A stretch of 64,000 nt of DNA from Pukyongia salina (GCF_002966125.1 NZ_CP027062.1:1302001-1366000), one strand, 5' to 3'; shown: positions 17,190 to 26,161, counted from the stretch's first letter. The notes: generated from the letters alone by a model not told the origin. Program-made: numbers and translations.

Positions 17190-17948
17190 ATGAAAGATTT
17201 TTATTCAAATGTGAACTACCTTCTTATTTTGCTTATTGGTGTCTTCTTAGCTGTAACTGGCTGTAAAGACCAACAGCAACCGAACCCGGAAACTCTTGTT
17301 AATAAAAGCATAGTGGCACATGGGATGGATAAGATCTACGGAAAACAGATCCGGTTTAAATTTCGGGACAGGGAATACAGATTATATCGGGATAGTACCA
17401 CGTATGTTTATACCCGAATTACAGACGATAGCATAGAGGACGTACTCCATAATGTGGAAGGATTTAGCCGGTTTGTGAATGGAAAGCCAATTCAGCTGGC
17501 CGATTCCATGGCTGTGAAGTACAGCTCTTCGGTGAATTCGGTGTTGTATTTTTTTCAGTTGCCTTTGGTGCTGAACGACTCTGCAGTGAAGAAGGAATAT
17601 TTAGGAACTCGTATCATTAATGATTCTGAATACCATACAATAAAGATCACCTTTGCCCAGGAGGGAGGGGGAGAAGATTTTGAGGATGAGTTCAGGTATT
17701 GGATCCATACCGGGACGTTGGAGATCGATTACCTTGCCTATTCATACCTCACCGATGGTGGGGGAATCCGATTCAGGGAAGCCTTCAACAAACGAAGGTT
17801 GGCTGATATATTGCTCCAGGATTATCGCAATTATAAACCTCCATCCTTGGAAATCTCCCTGGATAGTTTGCCAGCAATGTTCGAAAAAGATAAGCTAGAA
17901 TTACTTTCCATAATCGAAAACACGGATGTTGACTTCATTAACAACTAG
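17190..17948 (+). CDS. DUF6503-type lipoprotein
   Basis: A 252-residue lipoprotein (lipobox LAVTGC, Cys25). After a short linker comes a region beginning ETLVNKSIVAHGMDKIYGKQIRFKFRD that matches the DUF6503 family of Bacteroidota, whose fold is thought to resemble outer-membrane lipoprotein carrier-like beta sheets. The body is rich in aromatic and charged residues (SSVNSVLYFFQLPLVLND, DEFRYWIHTGTLEIDYLAYSY). The function is unknown. It is a single gene, divergent from the GH109 unit with a 184-base gap and followed by tRNA-Arg. Confidence 0.75.
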   Translation: MKDFYSNVNYLLILLIGVFLAVTGCKDQQQPNPETLVNKSIVAHGMDKIYGKQIRFKFRDREYRLYRDSTTYVYTRITDDSIEDVLHNVEGFSRFVNGKPIQLADSMAVKYSSSVNSVLYFFQLPLVLNDSAVKKEYLGTRIINDSEYHTIKITFAQEGGGEDFEDEFRYWIHTGTLEIDYLAYSYLTDGGGIRFREAFNKRRLADILLQDYRNYKPPSLEISLDSLPAMFEKDKLELLSIIENTDVDFINN

Positions 17949-18002
17949 GGCTTTTTCATTTCTGAAATAAATAAAATAGTAATTTTACATTCTTGTTTTT
18001 TT

Positions 18003-18074
18003 GGCCCCGTAGTTCAAGGGATAGAATAGAAGTTTCCTAAACTTTAGATCCAGGTTCGAGTCCTGGCGGGGCTA
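18003..18074 (+). tRNA. tRNA-Arg (anticodon CCT)
   Basis: A 72-base cloverleaf: acceptor ggccccg (18003-18009) with cggggct (18067-18073, one G-U), anticodon stem gaagt/acttt around the loop ttcctaa with anticodon CCT, and T arm ccagg-ttcgagt-cctgg. The discriminator A is at 18074; no CCA is encoded. It reads AGG codons. The sequence immediately after it is the nested palindrome that starts at 18075. Confidence 0.95.
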
Positions 18075-18182
18075 CAACGATCCATTCCCGCGTAAGCGGG
18101 ATTTTCTTTTTCTGATAAATCTGAGCTTGCTCAGTAATTTATATGGAAAAAGAAAAAATCCACGAAGTGGAATGGATCGTTG
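18075..18182. repeat. 108-bp nested palindrome abutting tRNA-Arg
   Basis: Outer arms are a perfect 14-bp inverted repeat, caacgatccattcc (18075-18088) and ggaatggatcgttg (18169-18182). Inside are a side hairpin cccgc/gcggg (18087-18100), a second side hairpin ccac/gtgg (18160-18170), an inner arm attttctttttc (18101-18112) pairing with gaaaaagaaaaaat (18146-18159, two-base bulge), and a central hairpin ctgagc-tt-gctcag (18121-18134). Folded, this is a long stem with two symmetric side loops. It starts on the base after the tRNA discriminator. It resembles REP-like or miniature-element structures; it may also act as terminator of the tRNA transcript. Confidence 0.8.
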
Positions 18183-18515
18183 GGTAAGAAAACATCTGCG
18201 GCAGGTCCAACGAGCGAATGCGAGTTAATCCTGGCGCAAGTTTTTCTGAGGAGGGCTATTGTAGTTTGTATGGATCGTTGGGTAAGAAAACATCTGCGGC
18301 AGGTCCAACGAGCGAATGCGAGTTAATTCTGGCGCAAGTTTTTCTGAGGAGGGCTATTGTAGTTTGTATGGATCGTTGGGTAATAAAACATCTGCGGCAG
18401 GTCCAAGGAGCGAATGCGAGTTAATCCTGGCGCAAGTTTTTCTGAGGAGGGGTATTGTAGTTTGTATGGATCGTTGGGTAAGAAAACATCCGCGGCAGGT
18501 CCAACCAGCGAATGA
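18173..18515. repeat. 98-bp tandem direct repeat, about 3.5 copies
   Basis: Units start at 18173, 18271, 18369 and 18467 (each exactly 98 bp apart); the fourth is cut after about 48 bases. Copies differ at only a few positions. Each begins with tggatcgttgggta, whose first part equals the right outer arm of the preceding palindrome, so the array appears to have grown from the palindrome's 3' end. Because 98 is not a multiple of three, frames cycle, giving overlapping fake ORFs of about 68 codons. No spacers are present, so it is not CRISPR. Confidence 0.92.
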
Positions 18516-18539
18516 AAAATGAGCTTTGCAGCGAAAAAA

Positions 18540-19502
18540 TTATTCAGAAGTGTTTAAAATACTGCCCTGTAAATTCGAAAGCATTACATCGGTCATTTCC
18601 TTTAGGTCGTAGGTATGTGCCCAGCCCCAATCTTCACGTGCTGGCGAATCGTCTATTGTATTTGGCCATGAATCTGCAATAGCCTGCCTGAAGTCGGGTT
18701 CGTACACGATCTCGAATTCGGGAATATGTTTCCTAATGCTATCCGCCAGTTCTTCGGGAGCGAAGCTAATGGCTGCCAGATTATAACTACTTCTAAGTTT
18801 GATCTCATGTGGTTTAGCCTCCATGATCCCGATGGTAGCATTGATGGCATCATCAATAAACATCATCGGCAGGGTGGTTCCTTTGTCGAGAAACGAAATA
18901 TATTTCTTGTGCTTTATAGCCTTGTGATAGATCTCCACAGCATAGTCTGTGGTTCCACCTCCCGGTAGGGTCTTGTAACTAATTAATCCGGGATAACGGA
19001 TGCTGCGTACATCCACACCAAATTTCTTATGGTAATATTCGCACCAGCGTTCACCGGTGAGTTTACTTATACCGTACACAGTTGTTGGCTCGGCAATGGT
19101 GTGTTGGGGGGTGTTAATTTTCGGGGTAGTAGGTCCAAAGACAGCAATGCTCGAGGGCCAGAACACCTTTTCGATCTTTCCTTCCTTGGCAAGATTTAGT
19201 ACGTTGAAAAGAGAGTTCATATTGAGGTTCCAAGCCTTCATAGGAAATTTTTCTGCGGTTGCAGAAAGCATAGCCGCCATCAGGTAGACCTCAGATATCT
19301 CGTAATTGATCACTATATCTTCCAGAGCCTCATAATCCATAGCATCGAGCACTTCGAAAGGCCCACCTTCCATTAATTCTGCATCCCCTTCCCTTATATC
19401 GCTTGCAATTACTTTATGTGGGGCGTATATTCGACGGAGCCTTTCTGTAAGTTCGGTACCAATCTGGCCACAGGCACCAATGATGAGGATTCGTTTCTTC
19501 AT
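18540..19502 (-). CDS. L-threonine 3-dehydrogenase, short-chain (epimerase-like) type
   Basis: A 320-residue extended SDR with GACGQIG at 9-15 for NAD binding and the catalytic YGISK (Tyr143, Lys147). The N-terminal MKKRILIIGACGQIGTEL and the middle region SIRYPGLISYKTLPGGGTTDYA match the SDR-type L-threonine dehydrogenases described from Flavobacterium, which differ from the zinc-dependent E. coli enzyme. It converts L-threonine to 2-amino-3-ketobutyrate, feeding glycine and acetyl-CoA formation. It is a single gene whose 3' end lies 25 bases from the tandem repeat array. UDP-glucose 4-epimerase-type activity is the alternative, less likely given the PGGGTTDYA segment. Confidence 0.85.
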   Translation of the reverse strand: MKKRILIIGACGQIGTELTERLRRIYAPHKVIASDIREGDAELMEGGPFEVLDAMDYEALEDIVINYEISEVYLMAAMLSATAEKFPMKAWNLNMNSLFNVLNLAKEGKIEKVFWPSSIAVFGPTTPKINTPQHTIAEPTTVYGISKLTGERWCEYYHKKFGVDVRSIRYPGLISYKTLPGGGTTDYAVEIYHKAIKHKKYISFLDKGTTLPMMFIDDAINATIGIMEAKPHEIKLRSSYNLAAISFAPEELADSIRKHIPEFEIVYEPDFRQAIADSWPNTIDDSPAREDWGWAHTYDLKEMTDVMLSNLQGSILNTSE

Positions 19503-19591
19503 TTTTAGGATTGAATTTACAGGGTAAATATATGGATAATAGCTGCTAGATCTTTTAAAAGTATATTAATGTTTTTTGAGGCAAGAAGATT

Positions 19592-19599
19592 TATATTTG
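19592..19599 (+). promoter_or_regulatory. -7 promoter box TATATTTG
   Basis: An exact TAnnTTTG box of the Bacteroidota type, eight bases before the ATG of the lipoprotein gene at 19607. A TTTG at 19575-19578 is closer than the usual 19-21 bases, so the -33 element is uncertain. Confidence 0.5.
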
Positions 19600-19606
19600 C
19601 TGAATA

Positions 19607-20197
19607 ATGAAGAATTTCCTCCTTATCATTTCGATGGTAACATTATCGTTGTGCGTATCCTGCGGGTCTTCCGAAGAAAATTCTATTGAGGATGATCTTG
19701 TTGTTCAGGATGTGAACAATCAATATGGGGACACTACAGTTGCCTTTCCGAAATTATCACCCGAGGCCGAAGCTGAAATTTCTAATTGGTCTGTTTTCGA
19801 TGATTTCCAAAATGAAATGAATTCCTTAAATGGGTCTACCATTTCCGAGATCAGGAACAAGACAGAGAGGTTGAAGTTGTTTACCGATTCCCTTAGCAAG
19901 AAGATTCCCGAAACCCTGGCAACCCAGCCTATCACTTCTAGACTCCTCGTTGTGAGATCACGAGTGTATTTGCTCGATCAGGAAGCGAAAAAGTCGAGAG
20001 TAGATTCATTATCCATAGAAGAGCATCTAAAAGAACTAACCTCTGCAAGCATTAACTTTTATCGCCAGATAGATGAGAAGTTTCATAAGGCCAGGATCGA
20101 TCAGGAGCGTGAAGACGACGAAAAGAAAGAGCTGGAAAAACAAAAACGATTTTTGGATTCTGTATACCAGGCGGAACTTCGCGATCAGCAAAATTAA
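19607..20197 (+). CDS. Hypothetical lipoprotein with coiled-coil C-terminus
   Basis: A 196-residue protein with a lipoprotein signal (LCVSC, Cys19). Acidic linker after the cysteine (SSEENSIEDD), then mostly helical sequence. The last 50 residues are strongly charged (EREDDEKKELEKQKRF) and likely form a coiled coil. I recognise no family. It precedes the M13 peptidase gene by 79 bases on the same strand and may be co-transcribed. A short hairpin, caggcg-tgta-cgcctg (20234-20249), lies between the two genes. Likely anchored in the inner or outer membrane facing the periplasm. Confidence 0.65.
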   Translation: MKNFLLIISMVTLSLCVSCGSSEENSIEDDLVVQDVNNQYGDTTVAFPKLSPEAEAEISNWSVFDDFQNEMNSLNGSTISEIRNKTERLKLFTDSLSKKIPETLATQPITSRLLVVRSRVYLLDQEAKKSRVDSLSIEEHLKELTSASINFYRQIDEKFHKARIDQEREDDEKKELEKQKRFLDSVYQAELRDQQN

Positions 20198-20276
20198 GAC
20201 TGTAACAAATTTTAAAATTCGATACTTATACACCAGGCGTGTACGCCTGAAACAATTAAAAACATAATCTAAAACA

Positions 20277-22346
20277 ATGAAAACCAACTATTTTAAACCC
20301 CTGCTCGCCGCTATTTGCATCGCCTTTGTAATGTCGGCTTGTGCAGATAAGGACGGCAAGATGGTCGTTGAAGATGACGGACCTCATGGTCTTATCCTGG
20401 CCAATATGGATACCACGGTAAGCCCTAAAAATGATTTTTACAATTACGTAAACGGAACCTGGATGAAGAACACGGAGATCCCGGACGACCAGGTACGTTG
20501 GGGAGGATTCATGGTACTTAGAAAAAGTACCGATATGGATGTGCTTGAGATCATTGACGAAGCTAAGGAGAGCAACAAGTACGCACCGGATACAGATCAA
20601 GCCAAAGCGATCATGATCTTCGAATCTGAACTGGATACGGTTGCGCGAAACGAAGCCGGGATCGAACCATTACGTCCAATACTGGAAAAGATCGATGCGA
20701 TCACCAATGTGGAAGAATTTCAGAAATTGATCACCAAGAATGCTGTCACAGTCTCACAACCTTTTATGGGTTTTGCGGCATTTTCGAATCCCAGCAACAG
20801 TGCGATGAATTCGGGATATGTGCTTCCCGGTGGCCTGGGTCTTCCCGATCGTGATTACTACACCAATACAGATGAAGCCTCTAAAACCATCCGTAAACAA
20901 TATAAAGAGCACATTACCCGTATGCTTCAATTCCTGGGAGATACTGAAGAAGAGGCAAAAGCACAAGCAGAAACTATTTTGGCTTTCGAAACCAGATTGG
21001 CTATTCCAAGGCTGGATAAGGTAGCACGCCGTGATTTCAGAAATTTCAATAATCCGAGATCCATGGAACAACTTCAAAATATGGTTCCCCAGATAAAATG
21101 GAAAGAGGCCTTACAAGACCTGGGTGTAACTAAACAGGTAGATACTGTTTTAGTGATGCAACCAGCTTATATGGGTGTATTAAAGAAGGTCCTTGCGGAA
21201 GGTGATGTTGATACCTGGAAAACCGTGATGCGATGGTCTACGCTTAATAATTCTGCAGGAATGCTTACTACCGAGATTGAAAAGGCTAATTGGGATTTTT
21301 ATTCCAAAACTTTGAGAGGAGCAAAAAAACAAAGACCGGCAGACGAAAGAGCTTTAAGTACTGTAAACAATACGGTTGGGGAAGCACTTGGTAAACTTTA
21401 TGTGGATGCAAAATTTCCGCCTGAAGCCAAGGAGAAAGCCGAACTAATGATCGACAATATTATCGCTGCTTATAAAGATAGGATCCAGGCTCTGGACTGG
21501 ATGAGTGATAGTACAAAAATCAAAGCAATTCAGAAACTTGACAAGTTTACCGTAAAGATCGGCTATCCCGACAAATGGAAAGATTATTCTTCCATGAACG
21601 TGAAACCCGAAAATGGTTATTTCGAGAATATGGTGGCTGTAGGTGAATGGGAATTAAAGGACAATCTGGACCGAGTGAACGAACCTGTAGACCGTACCGA
21701 ATGGGGAATGTCTCCACAGACAGTGAATGCTTACTTCCAGCCATTTAATAATGAGATCGTTTTTCCAGCGGCCATATTACAACCTCCCTTCTACGATTAT
21801 AAAGCCGATGAGGCTGTGAATTACGGTGGTATTGGCGCGGTGATCGGCCATGAGATCTCGCATGCGTTCGACGACAGCGGTTCCAGATTTGATGGCGATG
21901 GTAACCTGGTAAACTGGTGGACAGAAAACGACCTGAAAGAATTTACGGAAAGAGGTAACAAATTGGCAGAGCAGTACGATAATATCGAGGTTCTGGACAG
22001 TGTTTTCATCAACGGGAAATTTACCCTTGGTGAGAATATCGGGGACCTTGGTGGGATCCTGGGGGCCTATGACGGGCTTCAGCGATTCTATAAGGAAAAC
22101 GGAAGGCCTGGTAAGATCGATGGATTTACACCGGAGCAACGTTTCTTTATGAGCTGGGCAACCGTTTGGAGAACTAAACAAACCGAGAAATACTCCCGTG
22201 AGCAGGTAAAAACAGATCCGCACTCGCCGGGAAGATACAGAGCAACACAACCCCTTATGAATGTGGATGCATTCTACGAGGCCTTCGATATACAGGAAGG
22301 TGACGGGATGTGGTTGGCCCCGGAAGACAGGGTAAGAATTTGGTAA
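20277..22346 (+). CDS. M13 family zinc metallopeptidase (neprilysin/PepO-like), lipoprotein
   Basis: A 689-residue protein with a lipoprotein signal (Cys22 in VMSAC) and the two M13 domains. Residues about 40-430 form the N-terminal helical domain (NDFYNYVNGTWMKNTEIPDD is the family's opening). The C-terminal catalytic domain has NAYFQPFNNEIVFPAAILQ, the zinc motif HEISHAFDD (His525, Glu526, His529) and the third ligand Glu586 in GENIGDLGG. The final part VKTDPHSPGRYR is the conserved substrate region. M13 enzymes cleave short peptides, here probably in the periplasm. It follows a small lipoprotein gene and ends at a bidirectional terminator. Confidence 0.95.
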   Translation: MKTNYFKPLLAAICIAFVMSACADKDGKMVVEDDGPHGLILANMDTTVSPKNDFYNYVNGTWMKNTEIPDDQVRWGGFMVLRKSTDMDVLEIIDEAKESNKYAPDTDQAKAIMIFESELDTVARNEAGIEPLRPILEKIDAITNVEEFQKLITKNAVTVSQPFMGFAAFSNPSNSAMNSGYVLPGGLGLPDRDYYTNTDEASKTIRKQYKEHITRMLQFLGDTEEEAKAQAETILAFETRLAIPRLDKVARRDFRNFNNPRSMEQLQNMVPQIKWKEALQDLGVTKQVDTVLVMQPAYMGVLKKVLAEGDVDTWKTVMRWSTLNNSAGMLTTEIEKANWDFYSKTLRGAKKQRPADERALSTVNNTVGEALGKLYVDAKFPPEAKEKAELMIDNIIAAYKDRIQALDWMSDSTKIKAIQKLDKFTVKIGYPDKWKDYSSMNVKPENGYFENMVAVGEWELKDNLDRVNEPVDRTEWGMSPQTVNAYFQPFNNEIVFPAAILQPPFYDYKADEAVNYGGIGAVIGHEISHAFDDSGSRFDGDGNLVNWWTENDLKEFTERGNKLAEQYDNIEVLDSVFINGKFTLGENIGDLGGILGAYDGLQRFYKENGRPGKIDGFTPEQRFFMSWATVWRTKQTEKYSREQVKTDPHSPGRYRATQPLMNVDAFYEAFDIQEGDGMWLAPEDRVRIW

Positions 22347-22351
22347 CATAT

Positions 22352-22380
22352 AAAAGGAGCTTTCGGGCTCCTTTTTTTAT
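22352..22380. terminator. Bidirectional intrinsic terminator
   Basis: Stem aaaaggagc (22352-22360) and gctcctttt (22367-22375) with loop tttcgg and a run of T on the plus strand and A on the left side. It lies between the convergent M13 peptidase (+) and epimerase (-) genes; the T-run overlaps the last codons of the epimerase, so it can end both transcripts. Confidence 0.88.
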
Positions 22381-23183
22381 AGGTTGTGTTTGAAAGTATA
22401 CTTAAGAACTTCTGAAATATTGACAGAATCCACTTGCTTGAACATCTCTTCCGAATTTCCTGCTGAATATTGCGGCGGAACCATATCCAGTTGGGAGGCA
22501 ACTTTCACATAGTATTCTCTTTTACTGGGATGGGAGGGTAACACGGCATTGAAAATATGTCCGAAAGCCTGTTGTTTAATGATCTCTGTTAGAATCCCAA
22601 TGCAATCTGAACGGTGAATGAGATTTACTGGCGCGTCGCCATTGCTAAGATCGGTTCGGCCTGCCAGATAACGAACGGGTTGCCTGCTTCCCCCAAAGAG
22701 TCCCCCAAATCTCACAATGGTGGTTTTTATTTTTTCTGAAGTAAAGAAAAGCTGCTCCACCTGTAGCAGTTGTTTTCCGGCCTGTGTTTCCGGCCTGGGG
22801 ATCTCCCGTTCGGTTACTTTTCCCTGCTTATCACCATACACCGAAGTGCTGCTTACAAGGATCACATTTTCTACCGAAGATCTTTCAACTTCCGAAAGCA
22901 AATAGGACATCTTTAATACATGATCTGCCCCCGAATGTCGCCGAAGCCCGGGCGGGATCATAATAACCAGATAGTCTGCATCTTCCAGCAGTAATTCCAC
23001 AGGGCCACTCACGCCGCCTTCGGTCACTACGATAGTGATGGCTTGAAAACCACTCTTCCGGAGTGCCTCTGCCTTTTCTTCACTTGTCACCGAGCCTTTA
23101 ACTTTATATCCCAGGGTTTTCAGATGTCGGGCCAACGAAAGTCCTAACCAGCCCATACCAGCTATGGCTACTTTTTTACTCAT
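22377..23183 (-). CDS. NAD(P)-dependent epimerase/dehydratase-like SDR (YeeZ-type)
   Basis: A 268-residue Rossmann protein starting KVAIAGMGWLGLSLARHL (glycine motif AGMGWLG, residues 8-14). The segment VSSTSVYGDKQG resembles the serine/tyrosine region of atypical SDRs. It fits the YeeZ-like group of putative nucleoside-diphosphate-sugar epimerases, which lack a firm function. Its ATG overlaps the stop of the upstream M28 peptidase gene by four bases, so translation is coupled. The 3' end runs into the shared terminator. Confidence 0.75.
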   Translation of the reverse strand: MSKKVAIAGMGWLGLSLARHLKTLGYKVKGSVTSEEKAEALRKSGFQAITIVVTEGGVSGPVELLLEDADYLVIMIPPGLRRHSGADHVLKMSYLLSEVERSSVENVILVSSTSVYGDKQGKVTEREIPRPETQAGKQLLQVEQLFFTSEKIKTTIVRFGGLFGGSRQPVRYLAGRTDLSNGDAPVNLIHRSDCIGILTEIIKQQAFGHIFNAVLPSHPSKREYYVKVASQLDMVPPQYSAGNSEEMFKQVDSVNISEVLKYTFKHNL

Positions 23184-25594
23184 TCGTTACCAATTAGTTC
23201 TTCTACTGTATAGCCAAGGGTATCTTGTTTTTGCTTTCGAAGTTCATCAAGGGTAAATGATCGCTTAACTACGATAGCATCGGTATTGATAAAAGGTTTT
23301 GGCATCATATGGCGAGGCCTCTGGTTTATTGTAAACTGAGGATGTGACAACAGGTCGTACGAATATTCCAGAACGGTAAATTCAAGATTGTCTTTACCGG
23401 GACTTGTAAGGGAAATATTTAGAGAATCACCTTTTCCCAGATAATAACGCAGTAGTCTTTTATTTGCGATATTGGCATGAGCGTTGCCTTTCTCGTCCAT
23501 CGGGCCTTCATTTCCGTTAAAGCTTAATTTGGAATAGGTATTAGTTGTATCGGAATAAATGAACAGCTCGGTAACCTCTCGTTTGGGTACAATTGTAAAG
23601 GAGATCTCCCGTCCGTCTGTGGTTAGAGAGTCTTTGTCAAGCCTCACTTCGAAAGGTGCTATATCTTTTAGTGGTGCCTCGGCGGCATAGCGGAAGGAAG
23701 TGTTATACTTACTGCCGGCAGCAGATTCGATATGTTTTGAAGCGGGTTCCGGATCTTCTCCTAAATATCCCCTGGTCCAATCGTCCAGAATCTTGTCGTA
23801 AGTAACCCAGTAGGCTGCTCCTTTATCGGAATTGTGATAATAAACCAGGCTGTTTGGTTTCTGGCGTTCTTCTGTAAAATCGCTGCGATTGTGCGCCTGT
23901 ATAAAATACCCGATACCAACCAGCAGGCAAATAATTGCAATAAGACGTTTAGAACTGTAATACCCGAAAACTGTGTATACCAGACCGAACAATAAAACCG
24001 TAAACACACTACTAATAAATACGTGATCAGAGCCCAGACCTACCGGAAAGAACTGTACTAATGGTGCAAATAAGAATATAGCTGGTGCCGCGAGAAGGGC
24101 AAGTAAAAGGAGGTTTGGTTTTTCCTGGCGGATCACAACCCAGAGGGAAATAAGTGCGAAGAATACAGGAATTATAAAGTATCCTGCTCCTTTTAAGAAC
24201 ACAGATACCACCACATTGAGTAGTATCCATATAAAAATAGGAGCCACTAACATCCCGGCGACTTTTTGGCCTTTCCCAAATCTTCTGAAGATCCAGAAAC
24301 TTATCGAGATCGAGATCAACACAAAAAAGGCGATGTAGCTATGGCCGTTGTATTTAAAACCGTGCTGGATCTCGTTGTATTCGGGATATAGATAAACAAT
24401 TAGCTCCCAGCCGAAATAACCAACCAGTCCACACACAACAAGTGAAAGGAAAGTGGCAGCAAATCCTCTGGCGATCGATTTGCCATTCATTTCTCCTTGT
24501 TTAATTCCGAAGAACAAAAGAAGTAGAAATAACAGAATCGCAACAATAAGCATGGGTAAGATCCAGCTAAAGGGATAATGGATCATTTTAAATAGCGGAA
24601 AATTTACATAAACATGATCCTCGCTGGCTTTCAGGTTTTCCAGGTCGGCATCGGCAAAATAATGAAGAAGTGGCAGCAAATAACTCCCCTGATGTTGTAA
24701 AGTTTCCAAATCCAGATTCTCCACGGTATCATTGGCGGTATGGTAATCGAAATGATCGTCGATAAAGGCAAAAAAGAAACTGTCTATGTCACCGTCTTCA
24801 CGAAAGACAGTGGAATCTGTATCGTTTGGCAGCATTTTATAGATACTGTACATTAGGGAGGAGGCAACCGGATATTCCGGATTTGCCTCTACAAAGGCCT
24901 TAACCAGGTTCTCGTTTCCCCCGTTGGTTTCGAGTATCATATTACTAGGGCCACCACTACCTCTGGCTTCAAAATTTAGTACAAGGGCAGCATCTTTTGC
25001 CCAGGGGTGCTCATTCACGAAAAGCGATGCGCCATCCAGCCCGATCTCTTCCGCATCGGTGAACAGTATAATAATATCATTAACGGGTGTTTTTCCACTC
25101 GCCTGGTAAGCTCGCAGGCTTTCCAAAATCGTCACTACCCCGCTACCGGCATCACTTGCTCCCGGAGAAGGAACCTTTGCACTATCGTAATGCGATAATA
25201 ATACAAGTGCTTTCCCATCGCCGCTCCCCTTGATGCGAGCCATGATATTTGCAGGTTGATCCATATGGTATCCTGCCGGGATCGAATGGACCGAATCTCC
25301 TTCCTTTACAGTGCTCCAGTACGGTGAAAGCACATAACCTTTCTGCGTTTCAACCTCCAGACCCATTTTTTGCATTTCGGCCACCAGAAATTCCCTTACG
25401 CGGGTATGTTCCTCGTTAGCGTGATAATGTGGAGCTTTACTAATTTCTTTTAAGATAGTGAGTGCGCGAGCAGTTGAGAATTCGGTTTCAGGGGTGTCTT
25501 CGGAAGTCCCACCGGAGGGCATTAAACTTGAAAAACTAAAGTAAATCAACCCTAATATAAGAAGGAAAGAGGCCAGGGCCGTTAGCTGTTTCAT
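23180..25594 (-). CDS. M28 family peptidase with C-terminal membrane region
   Basis: An 804-residue protein: N-terminal membrane anchor (5-25), a zinc aminopeptidase domain (about 40-330), a block of about nine membrane helices (about 335-560) and a C-terminal soluble beta domain. The M28 zinc residues are visible: His135 in LLSHYDSAK, Asp148 in GASDAGSG, Glu182-Glu183 in FTDAEEIGLDGA, Glu209 in NFEARG and His285 in HTANDT. The architecture resembles eukaryotic ER/vacuolar M28 membrane peptidases (Fxna/Pff1-like). It probably cleaves peptides on the periplasmic side. It overlaps the downstream epimerase gene by four bases. Confidence 0.9.
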   Translation of the reverse strand: MKQLTALASFLLILGLIYFSFSSLMPSGGTSEDTPETEFSTARALTILKEISKAPHYHANEEHTRVREFLVAEMQKMGLEVETQKGYVLSPYWSTVKEGDSVHSIPAGYHMDQPANIMARIKGSGDGKALVLLSHYDSAKVPSPGASDAGSGVVTILESLRAYQASGKTPVNDIIILFTDAEEIGLDGASLFVNEHPWAKDAALVLNFEARGSGGPSNMILETNGGNENLVKAFVEANPEYPVASSLMYSIYKMLPNDTDSTVFREDGDIDSFFFAFIDDHFDYHTANDTVENLDLETLQHQGSYLLPLLHYFADADLENLKASEDHVYVNFPLFKMIHYPFSWILPMLIVAILLFLLLLFFGIKQGEMNGKSIARGFAATFLSLVVCGLVGYFGWELIVYLYPEYNEIQHGFKYNGHSYIAFFVLISISISFWIFRRFGKGQKVAGMLVAPIFIWILLNVVVSVFLKGAGYFIIPVFFALISLWVVIRQEKPNLLLLALLAAPAIFLFAPLVQFFPVGLGSDHVFISSVFTVLLFGLVYTVFGYYSSKRLIAIICLLVGIGYFIQAHNRSDFTEERQKPNSLVYYHNSDKGAAYWVTYDKILDDWTRGYLGEDPEPASKHIESAAGSKYNTSFRYAAEAPLKDIAPFEVRLDKDSLTTDGREISFTIVPKREVTELFIYSDTTNTYSKLSFNGNEGPMDEKGNAHANIANKRLLRYYLGKGDSLNISLTSPGKDNLEFTVLEYSYDLLSHPQFTINQRPRHMMPKPFINTDAIVVKRSFTLDELRKQKQDTLGYTVEELIGNE

Positions 25595-25699
25595 TGGCTT
25601 GATTTTATTGTCTTAAAGGTACAATTTTAATGTAAGAATTTATTACGAACCTAATTCACTGGAATTTAGTATATTTAAGAGAAACAAACGCCTAACATC

Positions 25700-26161
25700 A
25701 TGAGTATTAAAAGTTATATTGGGAAGCGCGCCAAACCCACAAAGGGCTCTTCCGAGAACATCAAGGTCTCAGATTACATGACCACCAACCTAATTACCTT
25801 CCGGCCCAATCAATCGGTTCTGGAAGTAATGAACACTCTTATCAAGAAGAGAATTTCCGGGGGTCCCGTTGTAAATGATAAGAATGAACTGGTTGGTATT
25901 ATATCTGAAGGGGACTGTATGAAACAGATCAGTAATAGCCGATATTACAATCAACCACTACAGGATTTCAAAGTGGAACAGCACATGGCTACCAATGTGG
26001 ATACGATCGATGGAAACATGAACGTTTTCGATGCCGCTGATAAATTCCTCACCTCCAAACACCGTAGGTTTCCCATTGTTGAGAATGGTAAACTCGTGGG
26101 GCAGATCAGTCAGAAGGACGTGTTGAAAGCAGCACTTCAATTGAAGGGTAGGAGCTGGTAA
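25700..26161 (+). CDS. CBS domain-containing protein
   Basis: A 153-residue cytosolic protein of two CBS repeats: VSDYMTTNLITFRPNQSV to LVGIISEGDCMKQ (about 24-75) and VEQHMATNVDTIDGNMNV to LVGQISQKDVLKAAL (about 93-147). Paired CBS domains bind adenosine nucleotides and regulate partners, but here no enzyme domain is attached. Single gene, convergent with the zinc-ribbon gene at 26174 (12-base gap). Target unknown. Confidence 0.9.
   Translation: MSIKSYIGKRAKPTKGSSENIKVSDYMTTNLITFRPNQSVLEVMNTLIKKRISGGPVVNDKNELVGIISEGDCMKQISNSRYYNQPLQDFKVEQHMATNVDTIDGNMNVFDAADKFLTSKHRRFPIVENGKLVGQISQKDVLKAALQLKGRSW

Noticed and set aside
18173-18515. CRISPR-like array
   Set aside because: The 98-bp units are directly joined with no variable spacers and no cas genes nearby.
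18218-18522. Two overlapping 68-codon ORFs with similar sequences
   Set aside because: They arise because a 98-bp tandem repeat shifts frame each unit; no start signal or family support.
20234-20249. Hairpin caggcg-tgta-cgcctg as terminator before the M13 peptidase gene
   Set aside because: Only 6 bp and no T-run; kept only as a note in the neighbouring gene.
21777-22349. 190-codon ORF antisense to the M13 peptidase
   Set aside because: It mirrors the codon pattern of a strongly supported metallopeptidase on the other strand and has no domain of its own.
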